A stretch of 64,000 bases of DNA from Staphylococcus arlettae (GCF_002902345.1 NZ_PPQB01000010.1:60795-124794); one strand, 5' to 3'; shown: positions 26,360 to 35,817, counted from the stretch's first letter. Numbers and translations: made by a program. Notes: generated by a model not told the origin, from the letters alone.

Positions 26360-27010
26360 GTGAAAGTAAAATATATCGATAAACGTCACTGGCGTCGAAT
26401 CGTAGAAAGAGAATATGCTGAAGTAAAAGTAAACAATAACAAATTTAAAGGCATAATTGGCTTAGTTACTATGAAAAAAGTAAAAGAGCCATTAGAAGTT
26501 ACGGTAGTTGGCAAAAATATAATAGTTGCAGACGATAATTACCAATGGCTACAAATATTACCTGAAAAGAAACGCTATAGTATTACGGTTATGATAGATG
26601 ATAAAGGTAATCCATTGGAATATTATTTTGACGTCAATATTAAAAACATTACACAAAAAGGTAATGCACGCACGCTAGATTTGTGTTTGGATGTTCTAGT
26701 ATTGCCAAATGGTGAATATGAATTGGTAGATGAAGATGATTTAAAGCGTGCATTAGATCAAAAGCAGATTTCTCGTAAACAATATCATGAGGCATATGTT
26801 ATTGCACATCAACTTATGTTGAAAATTGATGCAGATTTTCCCAAAATGCAGGAAAAAATTATGTATTGTTACCACAAAATCAAAAATAAGCCTAAATATA
26901 ATAAAGGGCATAAGCAAGGGAAGCATCATGTTAAACAGCAACATACTAAGCAAAAAGTGCAGCGTGTATCACAGCAAAAGTCTGAATCTAATCACGACTT
27001 AAAAAAATGA
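26360..27010 (+). CDS. DUF402 family protein with basic C-terminal tail
   Basis: A 216-residue cytosolic protein. The region from about 60 to 165 (YYFDVNIKNI, then DLCLDVLVLPNGEYELVDEDDL) is the DUF402 beta-barrel pattern with the Asp/Glu set that binds divalent metal; some members hydrolyse nucleoside di- or triphosphates. The last 45 residues are rich in Lys, His and Gln, suggest RNA or wall-polymer contact, and are probably disordered. The GTG at 26360 follows AAGGAG; a 17-codon extension upstream has no such site. Substrate not known. Confidence 0.75.
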   Translation: MKVKYIDKRHWRRIVEREYAEVKVNNNKFKGIIGLVTMKKVKEPLEVTVVGKNIIVADDNYQWLQILPEKKRYSITVMIDDKGNPLEYYFDVNIKNITQKGNARTLDLCLDVLVLPNGEYELVDEDDLKRALDQKQISRKQYHEAYVIAHQLMLKIDADFPKMQEKIMYCYHKIKNKPKYNKGHKQGKHHVKQQHTKQKVQRVSQQKSESNHDLKK

Positions 27011-27129
27011 TTCAATAATATCCAGTTCGAATATAATAAATTGCGTGTAAACTAATGCATGATAAGTAGTAATGGCGTACAATTACACCTGTAGTTAAAA
27101 GTAATTGCATATATCAATAGGGGGATAAA

Positions 27130-27984
27130 ATGAAGATCGAAGATTATCGCTTAATAACAACGTTAGACGAAACCAAAACGTTACGCAAAGCTGCAGAAAT
27201 GTTATACATTTCACAACCAGCAGTGACACAACGACTAAAAGCGATAGAAAATGCTTTTGGTGTAGATATTTTTATACGGACAAAAAAGCAACTTATTACG
27301 ACAACTGAAGGATCAATGATTATCGAACATGCCAAAGACATGTTAAATAGGGAACGATTGTTTTTAGATAAAATGCAAGCGCACATTGGCGAAGTAAACG
27401 GTACAATTTCAATCGGATGTTCTTCACTCATTGGTCAAACATTATTACCGGAAGTGTTGAATTTATATACTAGACAATTTCCTAATGTTGAAATACAAGT
27501 TCAAGTAGGATCAAGTGAACAAATTAAAGCAAATCATAGAGACTATCATGTCATGATTATTCGTGGCAATAAAATTATGAATTTAAGCAATACTCATTTA
27601 TTCAACGATGAACATTATTTTATTCAGCCTCAAAATCGACGTGAGGAATCTAGTAAATTACCTTTTATCGAATTTCAAGCAGACCCAATTTATATTAATC
27701 AAATTAAAGAATGGTACAGTAATCAACTCGGTGAAGATTATCATGCAATGATTACCGTCGATCAAGTAGCGACGTGTAAAGAAATGTTGATGAACGGTGT
27801 TGGTGTAACTATTTTACCTGAGATAATGATGAGACACATTGATCGAGATCAGTTTGACTTTACACGAGTGAATATTGAAGACCAACCTTTAATTAGGTCT
27901 ACTTATTTGAGTTACGATTCAAGTATGGTACAACTACCTCAAGTAGAGTCATTTATACAATTAGTGATGGAATATGTAAAATAG
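27130..27984 (+). CDS. LysR family transcriptional regulator
   Basis: A 284-residue LysR-type regulator. The N-terminal winged helix-turn-helix (about 1-60: TLRKAAEMLYISQPAVTQRLKAIE) is followed by an effector-binding domain (about 90-280). The ATG follows AGGGGG. It lies 26 bases before an MFS transporter gene in the same direction, so it may control that pump. LysR genes are more often divergent from their target, so the link is inference. The ligand is unknown. Confidence 0.88.
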   Translation: MKIEDYRLITTLDETKTLRKAAEMLYISQPAVTQRLKAIENAFGVDIFIRTKKQLITTTEGSMIIEHAKDMLNRERLFLDKMQAHIGEVNGTISIGCSSLIGQTLLPEVLNLYTRQFPNVEIQVQVGSSEQIKANHRDYHVMIIRGNKIMNLSNTHLFNDEHYFIQPQNRREESSKLPFIEFQADPIYINQIKEWYSNQLGEDYHAMITVDQVATCKEMLMNGVGVTILPEIMMRHIDRDQFDFTRVNIEDQPLIRSTYLSYDSSMVQLPQVESFIQLVMEYVK

Positions 27985-28010
27985 ATTTTAAATAGGATAG
28001 AGGGATTTTC

Positions 28011-29219
28011 ATGTTTGCAGAATTGTTGCATATTAAAAATTATAAATTATTTGTCACTAATATGATGCTACTTGGTATGGGTATATCTATCACAGTACCG
28101 TTTTTAGTGCTATTTGCTACAAATGAATTAGGAATGTCAACTGTGCAATTTGGCCTTTTGTTAGCACTAGCAGCTATTAGTCAATTTACAGTTAATACAA
28201 TTGTGGCGAGGTTTTCAGACACACGTAATATAAATAGAAAATTTCTAATTATCACCGCCTTATTCATGGGTGCTATTAGTTTTTCTATTTATTTTTTTGT
28301 TAAGGAAATATGGATCTTTATGGCTATGTATGCCATATTCCAAGGTTTATTTGCTCCGGCAATGCCTCAAATGTATGCTTCAGCTAGAGAATCAATCAAT
28401 GCTTCCACGTCACGTGATAGAGCTAAATTTGCCAATGCAGTGTTAAGGTCGATGTTTTCTTTTGGTTTTTTATTCGGCCCATTAATAGGTACAGGATTGT
28501 TAGCGCTAAACGGATATGCTGGGTTATTTGGAGGAACGATAGCAGTTATTTTATTTACTCTAACGTTACAGCTCGTATTCTTCAAAGATATTAAGACTGC
28601 TCCTAAAGCGTCAGATGTTACCCATGTCGAAAAATCGGCACCTAATATGTTAAAAGATTTAACGTTATTTATTCCGTTTATTGCATTTATTTTATTACAT
28701 ATCGGGCAATGGATGTACACATTGAATATGCCTCTATTTGTTACTAATTACTTACAAGAAGATGAAAAATATGTGGGCTATTTAGCGAGTTTGTGTGCTG
28801 GCTTAGAGGTTCCATTTATGGTTATATTAGGAATGCTTTCTGCTAAAATGCAAACACGCACGTTACTGATTTTAGGTGGACTATTTGGTGGCCTGTTTTA
28901 CTTTAGTATTGGCGTTTTTGATAATGTTATTATGATGCTTATAGGACAAGTATTTTTGGCTATCTTCCTAGCTATTTTACTCGGTTTAGGTATTAGCTAT
29001 TTCCAAGATATTTTACCTGACTATCCAGGATATGCATCGACATTGTTTGCTAACGCTATGGTTATTGGACAACTTTGTGGTAACTTACTTGGAGGCTGGA
29101 TGAGTAATGTTGTAGGATTAGGGAATGTGTTTTTTGTATCGGCAATAGCGATTTTTCTCGGTATGTTGCTGATTGCAATAACGAAAGAACATAAATATAC
29201 GGACGAAGTACTGGAGTAG
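28011..29219 (+). CDS. MFS transporter, DHA1-type drug efflux-like
   Basis: A 402-residue major facilitator with 12 membrane helices. The loop 2-3 motif is weakly kept (ARFSDTRNINRKF, about 64-76). Motif C-like glycines are near FGPLIGTGLLAL. It resembles sugar or multidrug efflux pumps (SetA/MdtG type). It follows the LysR gene by 26 bases and precedes the DUF456 gene by five, so all three may be one transcript. The substrate cannot be predicted. Confidence 0.83.
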   Translation: MFAELLHIKNYKLFVTNMMLLGMGISITVPFLVLFATNELGMSTVQFGLLLALAAISQFTVNTIVARFSDTRNINRKFLIITALFMGAISFSIYFFVKEIWIFMAMYAIFQGLFAPAMPQMYASARESINASTSRDRAKFANAVLRSMFSFGFLFGPLIGTGLLALNGYAGLFGGTIAVILFTLTLQLVFFKDIKTAPKASDVTHVEKSAPNMLKDLTLFIPFIAFILLHIGQWMYTLNMPLFVTNYLQEDEKYVGYLASLCAGLEVPFMVILGMLSAKMQTRTLLILGGLFGGLFYFSIGVFDNVIMMLIGQVFLAIFLAILLGLGISYFQDILPDYPGYASTLFANAMVIGQLCGNLLGGWMSNVVGLGNVFFVSAIAIFLGMLLIAITKEHKYTDEVLE

Positions 29220-29224
29220 ATAAC

Positions 29225-29713
29225 ATGACTTTAATTTTATGGTTACTAATAATTGCGTCATTTGTATTAGCATTTATAGGATTGATTAAACCAATTATCC
29301 CATCGGTACTTGTATTGTGGGTAGGATTTTTAATTTATCAGTTTGGATTTCATAATGGCAATTTATCATGGGTATTTTATGTCTCAATGGTATTGCTAAC
29401 TATATTTATTTTATTAGCAGATTTTATAATGAATCAATATTTTGTGAATAAGTTTGGTGGATCCAAATTAAGTGAGTATGCAGCATTTATTGGTGTGATT
29501 ATTGGTTGTTTTGTCTTTCCACCATTTGGTATTTTAATTATTCCTTTTTTAGCAGTTCTTATTGTAGAACTTATTCAAGAACCTAACTTTAAAAAAGCGC
29601 TACGTGCAAGCTATGGTTCTATCGTGGCATTTTTAGCGAGCTCACTTGCTCAAGCGTTAATTATGTTATTGATGGTTATTTGGTTCTTTGTAGATGCTTT
29701 ACTAATCAATTAA
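29225..29713 (+). CDS. DUF456 family membrane protein
   Basis: A 162-residue membrane protein with about five hydrophobic segments and the glycine-rich centre VNKFGGSKLSEYAAFIGVIIG (about 77-97) of DUF456, a family also noted for glycine-zipper stretches. Function unknown. It begins five bases after the MFS gene, with a strong terminator downstream, and appears to be the last gene of that transcript. Confidence 0.82.
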   Translation: MTLILWLLIIASFVLAFIGLIKPIIPSVLVLWVGFLIYQFGFHNGNLSWVFYVSMVLLTIFILLADFIMNQYFVNKFGGSKLSEYAAFIGVIIGCFVFPPFGILIIPFLAVLIVELIQEPNFKKALRASYGSIVAFLASSLAQALIMLLMVIWFFVDALLIN

Positions 29714-29781
29714 AGTAGATAAGCGCATAAAGAATTTCAAGCAAACAGTTTACTGTTGCATGTAGAGAATTAGCACATAAG

Positions 29782-29833
29782 TGAACAAATTAGATTACCC
29801 TTTTAGGGTGAATCTAATTTGTTCTTTTTTTTA
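29782..29833. terminator. Terminator of the LysR-MFS-DUF456 unit
   Basis: GAACAAATTAGAT.. pairs with ..ATCTAATTTGTTC around TTTT, followed by eight T. Confidence 0.92.
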
Positions 29834-29921
29834 TTATTATGTAAACGCTAACGACTAACAGGGCGTTACAATTATGATATTTTTGCAATGAAAAGAATAT
29901 GAAAAGATGTGAGCACGCCTC

Positions 29922-29950
29922 TTGTATGACTTTCGTTGATTTAGTATAAT
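29922..29950 (+). promoter_or_regulatory. Likely promoter of the second MFS gene
   Basis: TTGTAT (29922-29927) and TATAAT (29945-29950) are 17 bases apart. The ATG follows at 29990. Confidence 0.5.
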
Positions 29951-29989
29951 CGCACTCATGTGTAAAAAAAGAAATTGGAGGGATTATAG

Positions 29990-31150
29990 ATGAAATATCC
30001 TGTAGCGATATGGATGCTGGCGATAGGTGCTTTCGCAATTGGCATGACCGAATTTGTTATTATGGGTTTGTTACCAAATATAGCTAGAGATTTTGATGTA
30101 ACAGTGAGCCAAGCGGGACAACTTATTACAGGTTATGCATTAGGCGTAGCAATTGGTGGCCCAATTCTTGTGATGTTAACTATAAAATGGAACAGAAAAT
30201 ATTTATTACTTGTGCTGATGGGCATTTTTATTTTAGGTAATATTGCAGCCTCATTGAGTCCGACTTATGGATTTATGATGACAAGTCGTATTATTACTTC
30301 ATTAGCGCACGGTTCATTTTTTGGTATTGGCTCAATATTAGCAGCTAGTATGGTAAAACCAGCATATAAAGCTAGTGCTATGGCGTTAATGTTTATGGGA
30401 CTAAGCCTTAGTAATATTTTAGGAGTACCATTTGGTACATTAATTGGTCAAAACTTTGGATGGCCGATGACGTTTATTATCATATCCATAATTGGTGCAA
30501 TGGCGTTGATCGGTATTATTTTCTTTGTGCCAATGACTAAAAAACAAGAGGCAACTTCTGTTAAAACAGAATTGAAAATCTTAAAAGAAAAACGTCTGTG
30601 GTTAACGTTAGCAGTAACGTTATTTGGTTTCAGTAGTGTTTTTGCATACTTTACTTACATTTCCTCGGTTCTTATCGAAGTGTCTCATATTCAAGAAAAT
30701 TTAATTTCATATTTATTAATCATTTTTGGTGTGGGCGTTACGTTAGGTAATATTGTAGGTGGTAAACTTGCTGATTGGAATTTAAATAAAGCATTAAAAA
30801 TTATTTTTATTATGTTTATTTTATACTTCATTTTATTATACTTCATTCAAATGAATGGAATTTTAATGGTTGCAGGTGTGTTCTTCTTTGGATTAATAGG
30901 ATTTAGTATGAGTCCTTCATTACAATACAAGAGTACATTAATTTCACAAGAAGCACCGACCTTGGCAAGTACATTAAACCAATCCGCATTTAATTTAGGA
31001 AATGCTTTAGGCGCATTTCTTGGTGGTGTGGTAGTAACGAATCTACCAATAGCATCATTGAGTTTAATAGCACCAATATTAACATTGATTGGTCTAATTT
31101 TCTTAGTTATTAGTATTCGTGTAGAGAAAAAAGAGGGGACACTTGTTTAA
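29990..31150 (+). CDS. MFS transporter, AraJ/YdhP-like efflux family
   Basis: A 386-residue, 12-helix transporter. The start MTEFVIMGLLPNIARDFDV (about 20-38) and SLAHGSFFGIGS (about 104-115) are typical of the arabinose-efflux/chloramphenicol-resistance group of DHA1. It would export sugars or drugs. The ATG follows TTGGAGGG. It is transcribed alone from a promoter at about 29950 and ends at a bidirectional terminator shared with the next, convergent gene. Confidence 0.87.
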   Translation: MKYPVAIWMLAIGAFAIGMTEFVIMGLLPNIARDFDVTVSQAGQLITGYALGVAIGGPILVMLTIKWNRKYLLLVLMGIFILGNIAASLSPTYGFMMTSRIITSLAHGSFFGIGSILAASMVKPAYKASAMALMFMGLSLSNILGVPFGTLIGQNFGWPMTFIIISIIGAMALIGIIFFVPMTKKQEATSVKTELKILKEKRLWLTLAVTLFGFSSVFAYFTYISSVLIEVSHIQENLISYLLIIFGVGVTLGNIVGGKLADWNLNKALKIIFIMFILYFILLYFIQMNGILMVAGVFFFGLIGFSMSPSLQYKSTLISQEAPTLASTLNQSAFNLGNALGAFLGGVVVTNLPIASLSLIAPILTLIGLIFLVISIRVEKKEGTLV

Positions 31151-31157
31151 TTGAAAA

Positions 31158-31224
31158 CAGCCTGAGTTAAGAAAGTTATAGTCTTTTTAACGACTATGCT
31201 AATACTTAACTCAGGCTATTTTTA
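31158..31224. terminator. Bidirectional terminator
   Basis: AGCCTGAGTTAAG (31159-31171) pairs perfectly with CTTAACTCAGGCT (31205-31217). T-rich sequence follows on the plus strand. It overlaps the stop codon of the convergent gene. Confidence 0.85.
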
Positions 31225-31905
31225 TAGGGAAGTATTTGAGTCTTTGTTCACTCGTCGATAATCGAAATAGGCAGCTATTGGTGTGATAACGAGTGAAATA
31301 ATAATAAATGTCCAATTACTAATTAATAAATATGGGCCAAATGTCATATAAGATTGTGGCAGAAAAAATACATAAAAAATTGCACAGATTAATACAATAA
31401 TACCACTGTAGTTTGCTAACCAAATCCAATTTGATTTGGTAAAACATTGGATTTGTACAGTTTTAAAAACCATCCATATAAATAAAAAGATAATAATAAA
31501 ACCAATAATTAATGTAATTGGAAATGAATACAAATAAAATTTTTTAGCGCCGATAAAAAACCCAATAAACCCTTTTAAAAAGCAAAACAAACCAAAAAAT
31601 AAGAAGAAATGTTCAACGATATATTTGAAAATATTTTTAACTGTTTCATTTGGCAGCTTTTTTAGCTCTTTTTTAGCATGTGCTTTCGGGTCGTGATCAA
31701 AGAAATCCAATGCATGTTCACCGTTATCTTCAGCCTTCAGCAACTCTTTTAAAATGCGATTAAGCATTTTTTCAGAATCATGAGGATTAACGCTCAAATC
31801 AGCTCGAACAAAAGTGGTATAATTGTCGAAAATATCTCTGTCAGTATTATTTAAACGCAGTGCCTTAACATTATTTTCACGCATCAATTTTTCAGTAGAT
31901 TTCAT
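31222..31905 (-). CDS. DUF1129 family membrane protein
   Basis: A 227-residue protein. The first 80 residues are soluble and helical (LNRILKELLKAEDNGEHALDFFDHDPK, about 48-74), followed by four hydrophobic segments from about 90 to 215. This is the pattern of DUF1129, found in Firmicutes with no known function. The start ATG is at 31905; the ribosome-binding site AAGGATAG is weak. Monocistronic. Confidence 0.75.
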   Translation of the reverse strand: MKSTEKLMRENNVKALRLNNTDRDIFDNYTTFVRADLSVNPHDSEKMLNRILKELLKAEDNGEHALDFFDHDPKAHAKKELKKLPNETVKNIFKYIVEHFFLFFGLFCFLKGFIGFFIGAKKFYLYSFPITLIIGFIIIFLFIWMVFKTVQIQCFTKSNWIWLANYSGIIVLICAIFYVFFLPQSYMTFGPYLLISNWTFIIISLVITPIAAYFDYRRVNKDSNTSL

Positions 31906-32001
31906 TTGATTTTAACTATCCTTTTTATAAAATATTATAGTAAACACATTATGACTAATATTGAACAATAAATCAATATGAAGCGTAAAGAAAGGAATGA
32001 C

Positions 32002-32469
32002 ATGAAACAACTTACTACTAAAGATAAAAGTTTGATTAATCAAATGGCCAAAATTCAAGAAAGTGAACTTGCACAAGCTGCGAAACAACCAAGTCCATCA
32101 GCTTTTAAAATTGCACTCCGAGAAGAAATGATTATACATAGATTAAAATATTCTCGAGATATGATTTTATGTATAGCACATGAAGAACAAATGGCTGCAT
32201 TTATATGGGGGCATTTTGATGAAGCAACAACGAGCGTGACGATAGAAATGATATACGTTGTCGAAACATATAGACACCAAGGCATTGCCACTAAATTAAA
32301 ACAACAAATTGAACAATGGGCCATCTCAATGGGGGCACTTAGCATTCAAGGAACAGTAGATATAACAAATGAAGCGATGCAAAAGCTTAACGAATATTTG
32401 GGATATCATACACAAAAAGTTATCATGACCAAATCTTTACAATCCAAACATGAAGACAAGAAAGAATAA
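32002..32469 (+). CDS. GNAT family N-acetyltransferase
   Basis: A 155-residue acetyltransferase. The acetyl-CoA loop is RHQGIATKLKQQIEQWA (about 92-108), matching Q/RxxGxA. The end has the usual NEYLGYHTQKVIM strand. The ATG at 32002 follows AAAGGA; an eight-codon extension upstream would include that site. The acceptor is unknown. It is followed after 40 bases by a small lipoprotein gene. Confidence 0.82.
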   Translation: MKQLTTKDKSLINQMAKIQESELAQAAKQPSPSAFKIALREEMIIHRLKYSRDMILCIAHEEQMAAFIWGHFDEATTSVTIEMIYVVETYRHQGIATKLKQQIEQWAISMGALSIQGTVDITNEAMQKLNEYLGYHTQKVIMTKSLQSKHEDKKE

Positions 32470-32509
32470 TGATAAAATAACCTTAAGACAATAAGAACGA
32501 AGGAGCAAT

Positions 32510-32743
32510 ATGATGAAAAAATGGTTAGCGCTAATACTTGCTGCTACAATTACTTTATCAGCATGTGGCAAAAGTGACGAAAAAGTATCTTTAGAAAAAG
32601 ATATTGATAAACTTGAAAAAGAACAAAAAAAGCTTAAAAAACAAAAAGAAGAAGTAACTAAAGAGCGTGATAAATTGAAAAAAGAAGCTGCTGATATTGA
32701 AAAAGAAATAGATGCAAAAGCTGACAGTGATAGTGAAGATTAA
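32510..32743 (+). CDS. Small coiled-coil lipoprotein
   Basis: A 77-residue protein. The signal peptide ends in a lipobox LSAC with the acylated Cys19. From about residue 28 to 70 it is one long charged heptad-type helix (almost all Lys and Glu), then an acidic tail. This predicts a membrane-tethered coiled coil on the outer face. The ATG follows GAAGGAG; a second ATG three bases later is equally possible. Function unknown. The 325-base gap after it is AT-rich, and I see nothing definite in it. Confidence 0.85.
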   Translation: MMKKWLALILAATITLSACGKSDEKVSLEKDIDKLEKEQKKLKKQKEEVTKERDKLKKEAADIEKEIDAKADSDSED

Positions 32744-33068
32744 ACGGCTAACACAGAAATCATGAAGATATTGCATCCTAAGTGAGCGAACGTAAATATC
32801 ATTTTTGTATGATACATATGCGTAATTAATAGAAAAGTTATTTAATAATGATAACAAATTGTGTTACAATATTTTCATATTATGAATACACCACGTTTAA
32901 TGAAGATAATAAAGGGTATTCAAGAGCATATATTAAAATATTTATGACACAAGACAGTTAATAATAACGATTATTTGGAAATTTATACTCTAAATTTTTC
33001 AAATCTATTAATAATGAATCAAATATAATGAAAACACAATTGAAATGCTATAGAAAGAAGGGAAAATC

Positions 33069-33365
33069 ATGCATGAACAAGATTTTGATTTGTTAGAAGG
33101 TCGTGCGATTACTTTACCTGAATTGGGTAGAGAATTAGAAAATATTACTGGACGACAAATTAAAGATTCGACTGGAGAAATTAAACGTGTAATCGCGCAT
33201 TTACCTAATTTTGAGTCAGATACGGATACTTTTGTAGCGACTTATCAGTTAAATCACCAAAATGATTTTATTGATGCTACGTTTACAGCACCAAAATCAG
33301 ATAGAAATCGTTTGAAAGAGATTGCAGTTAATGTAGAATTAATTAGCTATATTACAAAAGCTTAA
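33069..33365 (+). CDS. Conserved hypothetical protein
   Basis: A soluble protein of 98 residues with no membrane segment and no motif I recognise. Its pattern of alternating strands suggests a small alpha/beta fold. The ATG follows GAAGGG at a normal distance, and codon use fits its neighbours, so it is probably real. It is flanked by a 325-base gap and an acetyltransferase gene. I will not assign a function. Confidence 0.7.
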   Translation: MHEQDFDLLEGRAITLPELGRELENITGRQIKDSTGEIKRVIAHLPNFESDTDTFVATYQLNHQNDFIDATFTAPKSDRNRLKEIAVNVELISYITKA

Positions 33366-33472
33366 AATAAATGAGGACAATTTCACAACATTAGTAGCGC
33401 GATATGAATAAATCATAACGCGTTACTTTTATATAAACAGGAATAATTTAGACAAGTTTCGAGGTGTGAATG

Positions 33473-34027
33473 ATGACAGTTTATATTGAGACAGAACGAT
33501 TAATTTTAAGAGACTGGCGTGAGGCAGATGTTTTACCATTTCAACAAATGAATGCCAATCAACAAGTTAGAAGATTTTTCCCTAGCCTATTGAGTTATCG
33601 ACGTTCAGAACTAGATCTAAAGAAAATGGATGATATCATTAAAGAAACTGGTGTAGGGTTGTTTGCGGTTGAGTTAAAAGAAACAAATGGATGGCTAGGA
33701 TTTATAGGATTAAACTATGTTCCTAAAAATAGTAAATACAAGTTTACTGAGCTACCATTTTATGAAATAGGATGGCGATTAATTCCGGAAGTTTGGGATA
33801 ATGGTATTGCGACAGAGGGTGCACAAGCAGTATTAAGTTATGCCAAGGAGCGAGGATTTGAGCATATATATGCGTTGGCAGCTGAGCAAAACGAGGCTTC
33901 TATTCGAGTGATGAAAAAAATTGGTATGGAGCAATTCGATTTCTTTGAGTATCCCGACTTAAGTAATTATCATCCGTTAAAGAGACATGTGAGATATCAT
34001 ATTCAACTTAAAGATATAACTAAATAA
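33473..34027 (+). CDS. GNAT acetyltransferase, RimJ/RimL-like
   Basis: A 184-residue acetyltransferase of the Acetyltransf_3 type, beginning with the typical IETERLILRDWREAD (about 4-18). The acetyl-CoA site lies around WDNGIATEGAQAVLSYA (about 104-120). Members acetylate protein N-termini or small molecules. Two ATG codons are adjacent; I prefer 33473, at the better distance from GAGGTG (33461-33466). It ends at a bidirectional terminator. Confidence 0.84.
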   Translation: MTVYIETERLILRDWREADVLPFQQMNANQQVRRFFPSLLSYRRSELDLKKMDDIIKETGVGLFAVELKETNGWLGFIGLNYVPKNSKYKFTELPFYEIGWRLIPEVWDNGIATEGAQAVLSYAKERGFEHIYALAAEQNEASIRVMKKIGMEQFDFFEYPDLSNYHPLKRHVRYHIQLKDITK

Positions 34028-34071
34028 AACAAGGTACATGCACACATAGCGCGCGCTTGTACCTTGTTTTG
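34026..34071. terminator. Bidirectional terminator
   Basis: AAAACAAGGTACA (34026-34038) pairs with TGTACCTTGTTTT (34058-34070), with GC-rich bases in the loop. Confidence 0.88.
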
Positions 34072-34081
34072 TGCGCATTGA

Positions 34082-34648
34082 TTAATCATACGTACGTACA
34101 CCAAGAGCTTGATATTGATTGAGACATGTTAATAATTCTTCTTTTGTAGCACAAAGTGGTGCCAATGATTGATATTTTTGATCGATAAAACCTTCATCAA
34201 TCATGTGTTGAATTAACTGTTGTAATGGATTGAAAAAACCATTGATGTTAAAAATTGCTATTGGTTTTTGATGGATGCCTATTTGAGACCAACTATATGT
34301 TTCAAAGAACTCTTCCAATGAACCAGCACCACCTGGAGCCATAATAAAAGCATCGGCTAACTCTGACATTTTAGCCTTACGTTCATGTAAAGAATCTACT
34401 AAAATGAGTTGGCTTACTTTTTGACTAGTAATTTCTTTCTCATCTAACGATTTAGGCATAACACCAATGGCTTTACCGCCTTGATCTAAAACACCTTGTT
34501 CAATAGCACCCATAATACCTACTGAACCAGCACCAAAAATTAGTTCGTAACCTTGTTTAGCCATATATTTTCCTAGGGCATAGGCTTCTTTAACATAAAT
34601 ATCGTCATTACCTTTACTGGCCCCACAATATACTGCTATTCTTTTCAT
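34082..34648 (-). CDS. LOG family protein (TIGR00730, nucleoside-5'-monophosphate phosphoribohydrolase-like)
   Basis: A 188-residue Rossmann-fold protein of the LOG family, some of which release bases from nucleotides such as cytokinin riboside phosphates. The family motif PGGxGTxxE appears as PGGAGSLEE (about 104-112), with Ser in place of the usual Thr. YGASKGND (about 7-14) is the N-terminal nucleotide loop variant. Cytosolic. It follows the YaiI-family gene by 14 bases and probably shares its transcript. Confidence 0.87.
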   Translation of the reverse strand: MKRIAVYCGASKGNDDIYVKEAYALGKYMAKQGYELIFGAGSVGIMGAIEQGVLDQGGKAIGVMPKSLDEKEITSQKVSQLILVDSLHERKAKMSELADAFIMAPGGAGSLEEFFETYSWSQIGIHQKPIAIFNINGFFNPLQQLIQHMIDEGFIDQKYQSLAPLCATKEELLTCLNQYQALGVRTYD

Positions 34649-34662
34649 GCATTTACCTCCTG

Positions 34663-35112
34663 CTAATCAAATTGAGTTAACACAGCTTGGAAGGCTGCAT
34701 TAAAATCAGCTTTATCTTGCGCTGTAAACTTAGATGGCCCTTTAGTTCTACCACCACTGCGGCGATATTGAGCATGTGCATGACGCGTAGCTAATAATCT
34801 ATCGATGTTGTCATAAGTAAATTGTTTTCCACTATGATGTAAGACGACGGCGACTTTATCGAGCAATAAACTAGCAAGACCATAATCTTGAGTTATAACA
34901 ATAGCATCCGAGTTAGCTAACTGCACAATTTTATAATCCACTGCTTCAGGTCCATCATCAACATAAACTATTTTTACATGTTGTGGCTGGATAACTGTAG
35001 AATAATGACTAAAGCTGCGGACAATTGTAACAAAAATGCCTGTCCCCTTAGTCAATTCAATTACTGAATCGGTAACAGGACAAGCATCTCCGTCGATAAT
35101 GATTTGTATCAT
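34663..35112 (-). CDS. YaiI/YqxD family protein (DUF188)
   Basis: A 149-residue protein of the UPF0178 family with a PIN-like start, IIDGDACPVTD (about 4-14), holding the conserved acidic and Cys residues, and SGGRTKGPSKFT (about 119-130) near the end. The fold suggests a nuclease, but activity is not established. It lies three bases after the Lys-rich protein gene on the minus strand. Confidence 0.87.
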   Translation of the reverse strand: MIQIIIDGDACPVTDSVIELTKGTGIFVTIVRSFSHYSTVIQPQHVKIVYVDDGPEAVDYKIVQLANSDAIVITQDYGLASLLLDKVAVVLHHSGKQFTYDNIDRLLATRHAHAQYRRSGGRTKGPSKFTAQDKADFNAAFQAVLTQFD

Positions 35113-35115
35113 GCG

Positions 35116-35817
35116 TTATTGTTTCTCGCTATCGTTGCGTTGTTTAATAACGCTTTTAGCATCGTAATTTTTATACTTTTCGAACTCTGCTAAACGATCT
35201 TTTTTGTTGTTATCCAGCGCTTTTGCTTCGGCTTTATGACGTTTATCGATATTCTTTTGCAAACGTTTATCCAATTTTGAAATATCTTTGCTGTTGTCTT
35301 TTGCTAGTTTTTCACCTTTTTTCTCTGTTTTATCATCAAGTTTTCCAGGTGTTAACCCAACTTTTTCCATATGCTTATTGGATTTTTTCATATTTTTAAT
35401 ACGTTCTTTCTTATTATCTTCACGTGCTTTGGCTTCTTCTTTATGACGTTTGTCTATTTGTTTTTGTAAGATCTTATCTAGCTTTTCTGCTTCTTTATAA
35501 TCTGATTTAACAGCTTTAGCTTCTTGTTTTTGGATATAAGCAGGATCATGTTCTTTTGCGATTTGTCTTAACTGACGCTTTTCATCCATATTATGTTTTT
35601 TGGTAACCACGTAGTCTTTAGCGTTACCAGATTTATCAACAACAACATCTTTAAATTGAATTGATTTTGTTGCGACATTTTTTGAAGCTTTAGCTGTTGC
35701 TTCAGAAGCCTTTTTCACATCTGGATGTGATTTAATACGCTTACGCTCTAAAATTAGCGGAACTATTATAATTGGTACTACATTGATTAGTGTTTTCACT
35801 AATTGCTTTTTGTCCAT
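35116..35817 (-). CDS. Lys/Glu-rich membrane-anchored protein with an internal duplication
   Basis: A 233-residue, very basic protein. A hydrophobic segment near the N-terminus (about 9-24) would anchor it. The rest is highly charged and helical. Residues 113-140 and 182-209 are copies of one another, identical at 20 of 28 positions (LDK.LQK.IDKRHK.EAKA). I do not recognise the family, and no enzyme motif is visible. The ATG at 35817 lies behind GGAGG. It begins a minus-strand transcript running into the YaiI and LOG genes. Confidence 0.7.
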   Translation of the reverse strand: MDKKQLVKTLINVVPIIIVPLILERKRIKSHPDVKKASEATAKASKNVATKSIQFKDVVVDKSGNAKDYVVTKKHNMDEKRQLRQIAKEHDPAYIQKQEAKAVKSDYKEAEKLDKILQKQIDKRHKEEAKAREDNKKERIKNMKKSNKHMEKVGLTPGKLDDKTEKKGEKLAKDNSKDISKLDKRLQKNIDKRHKAEAKALDNNKKDRLAEFEKYKNYDAKSVIKQRNDSEKQ

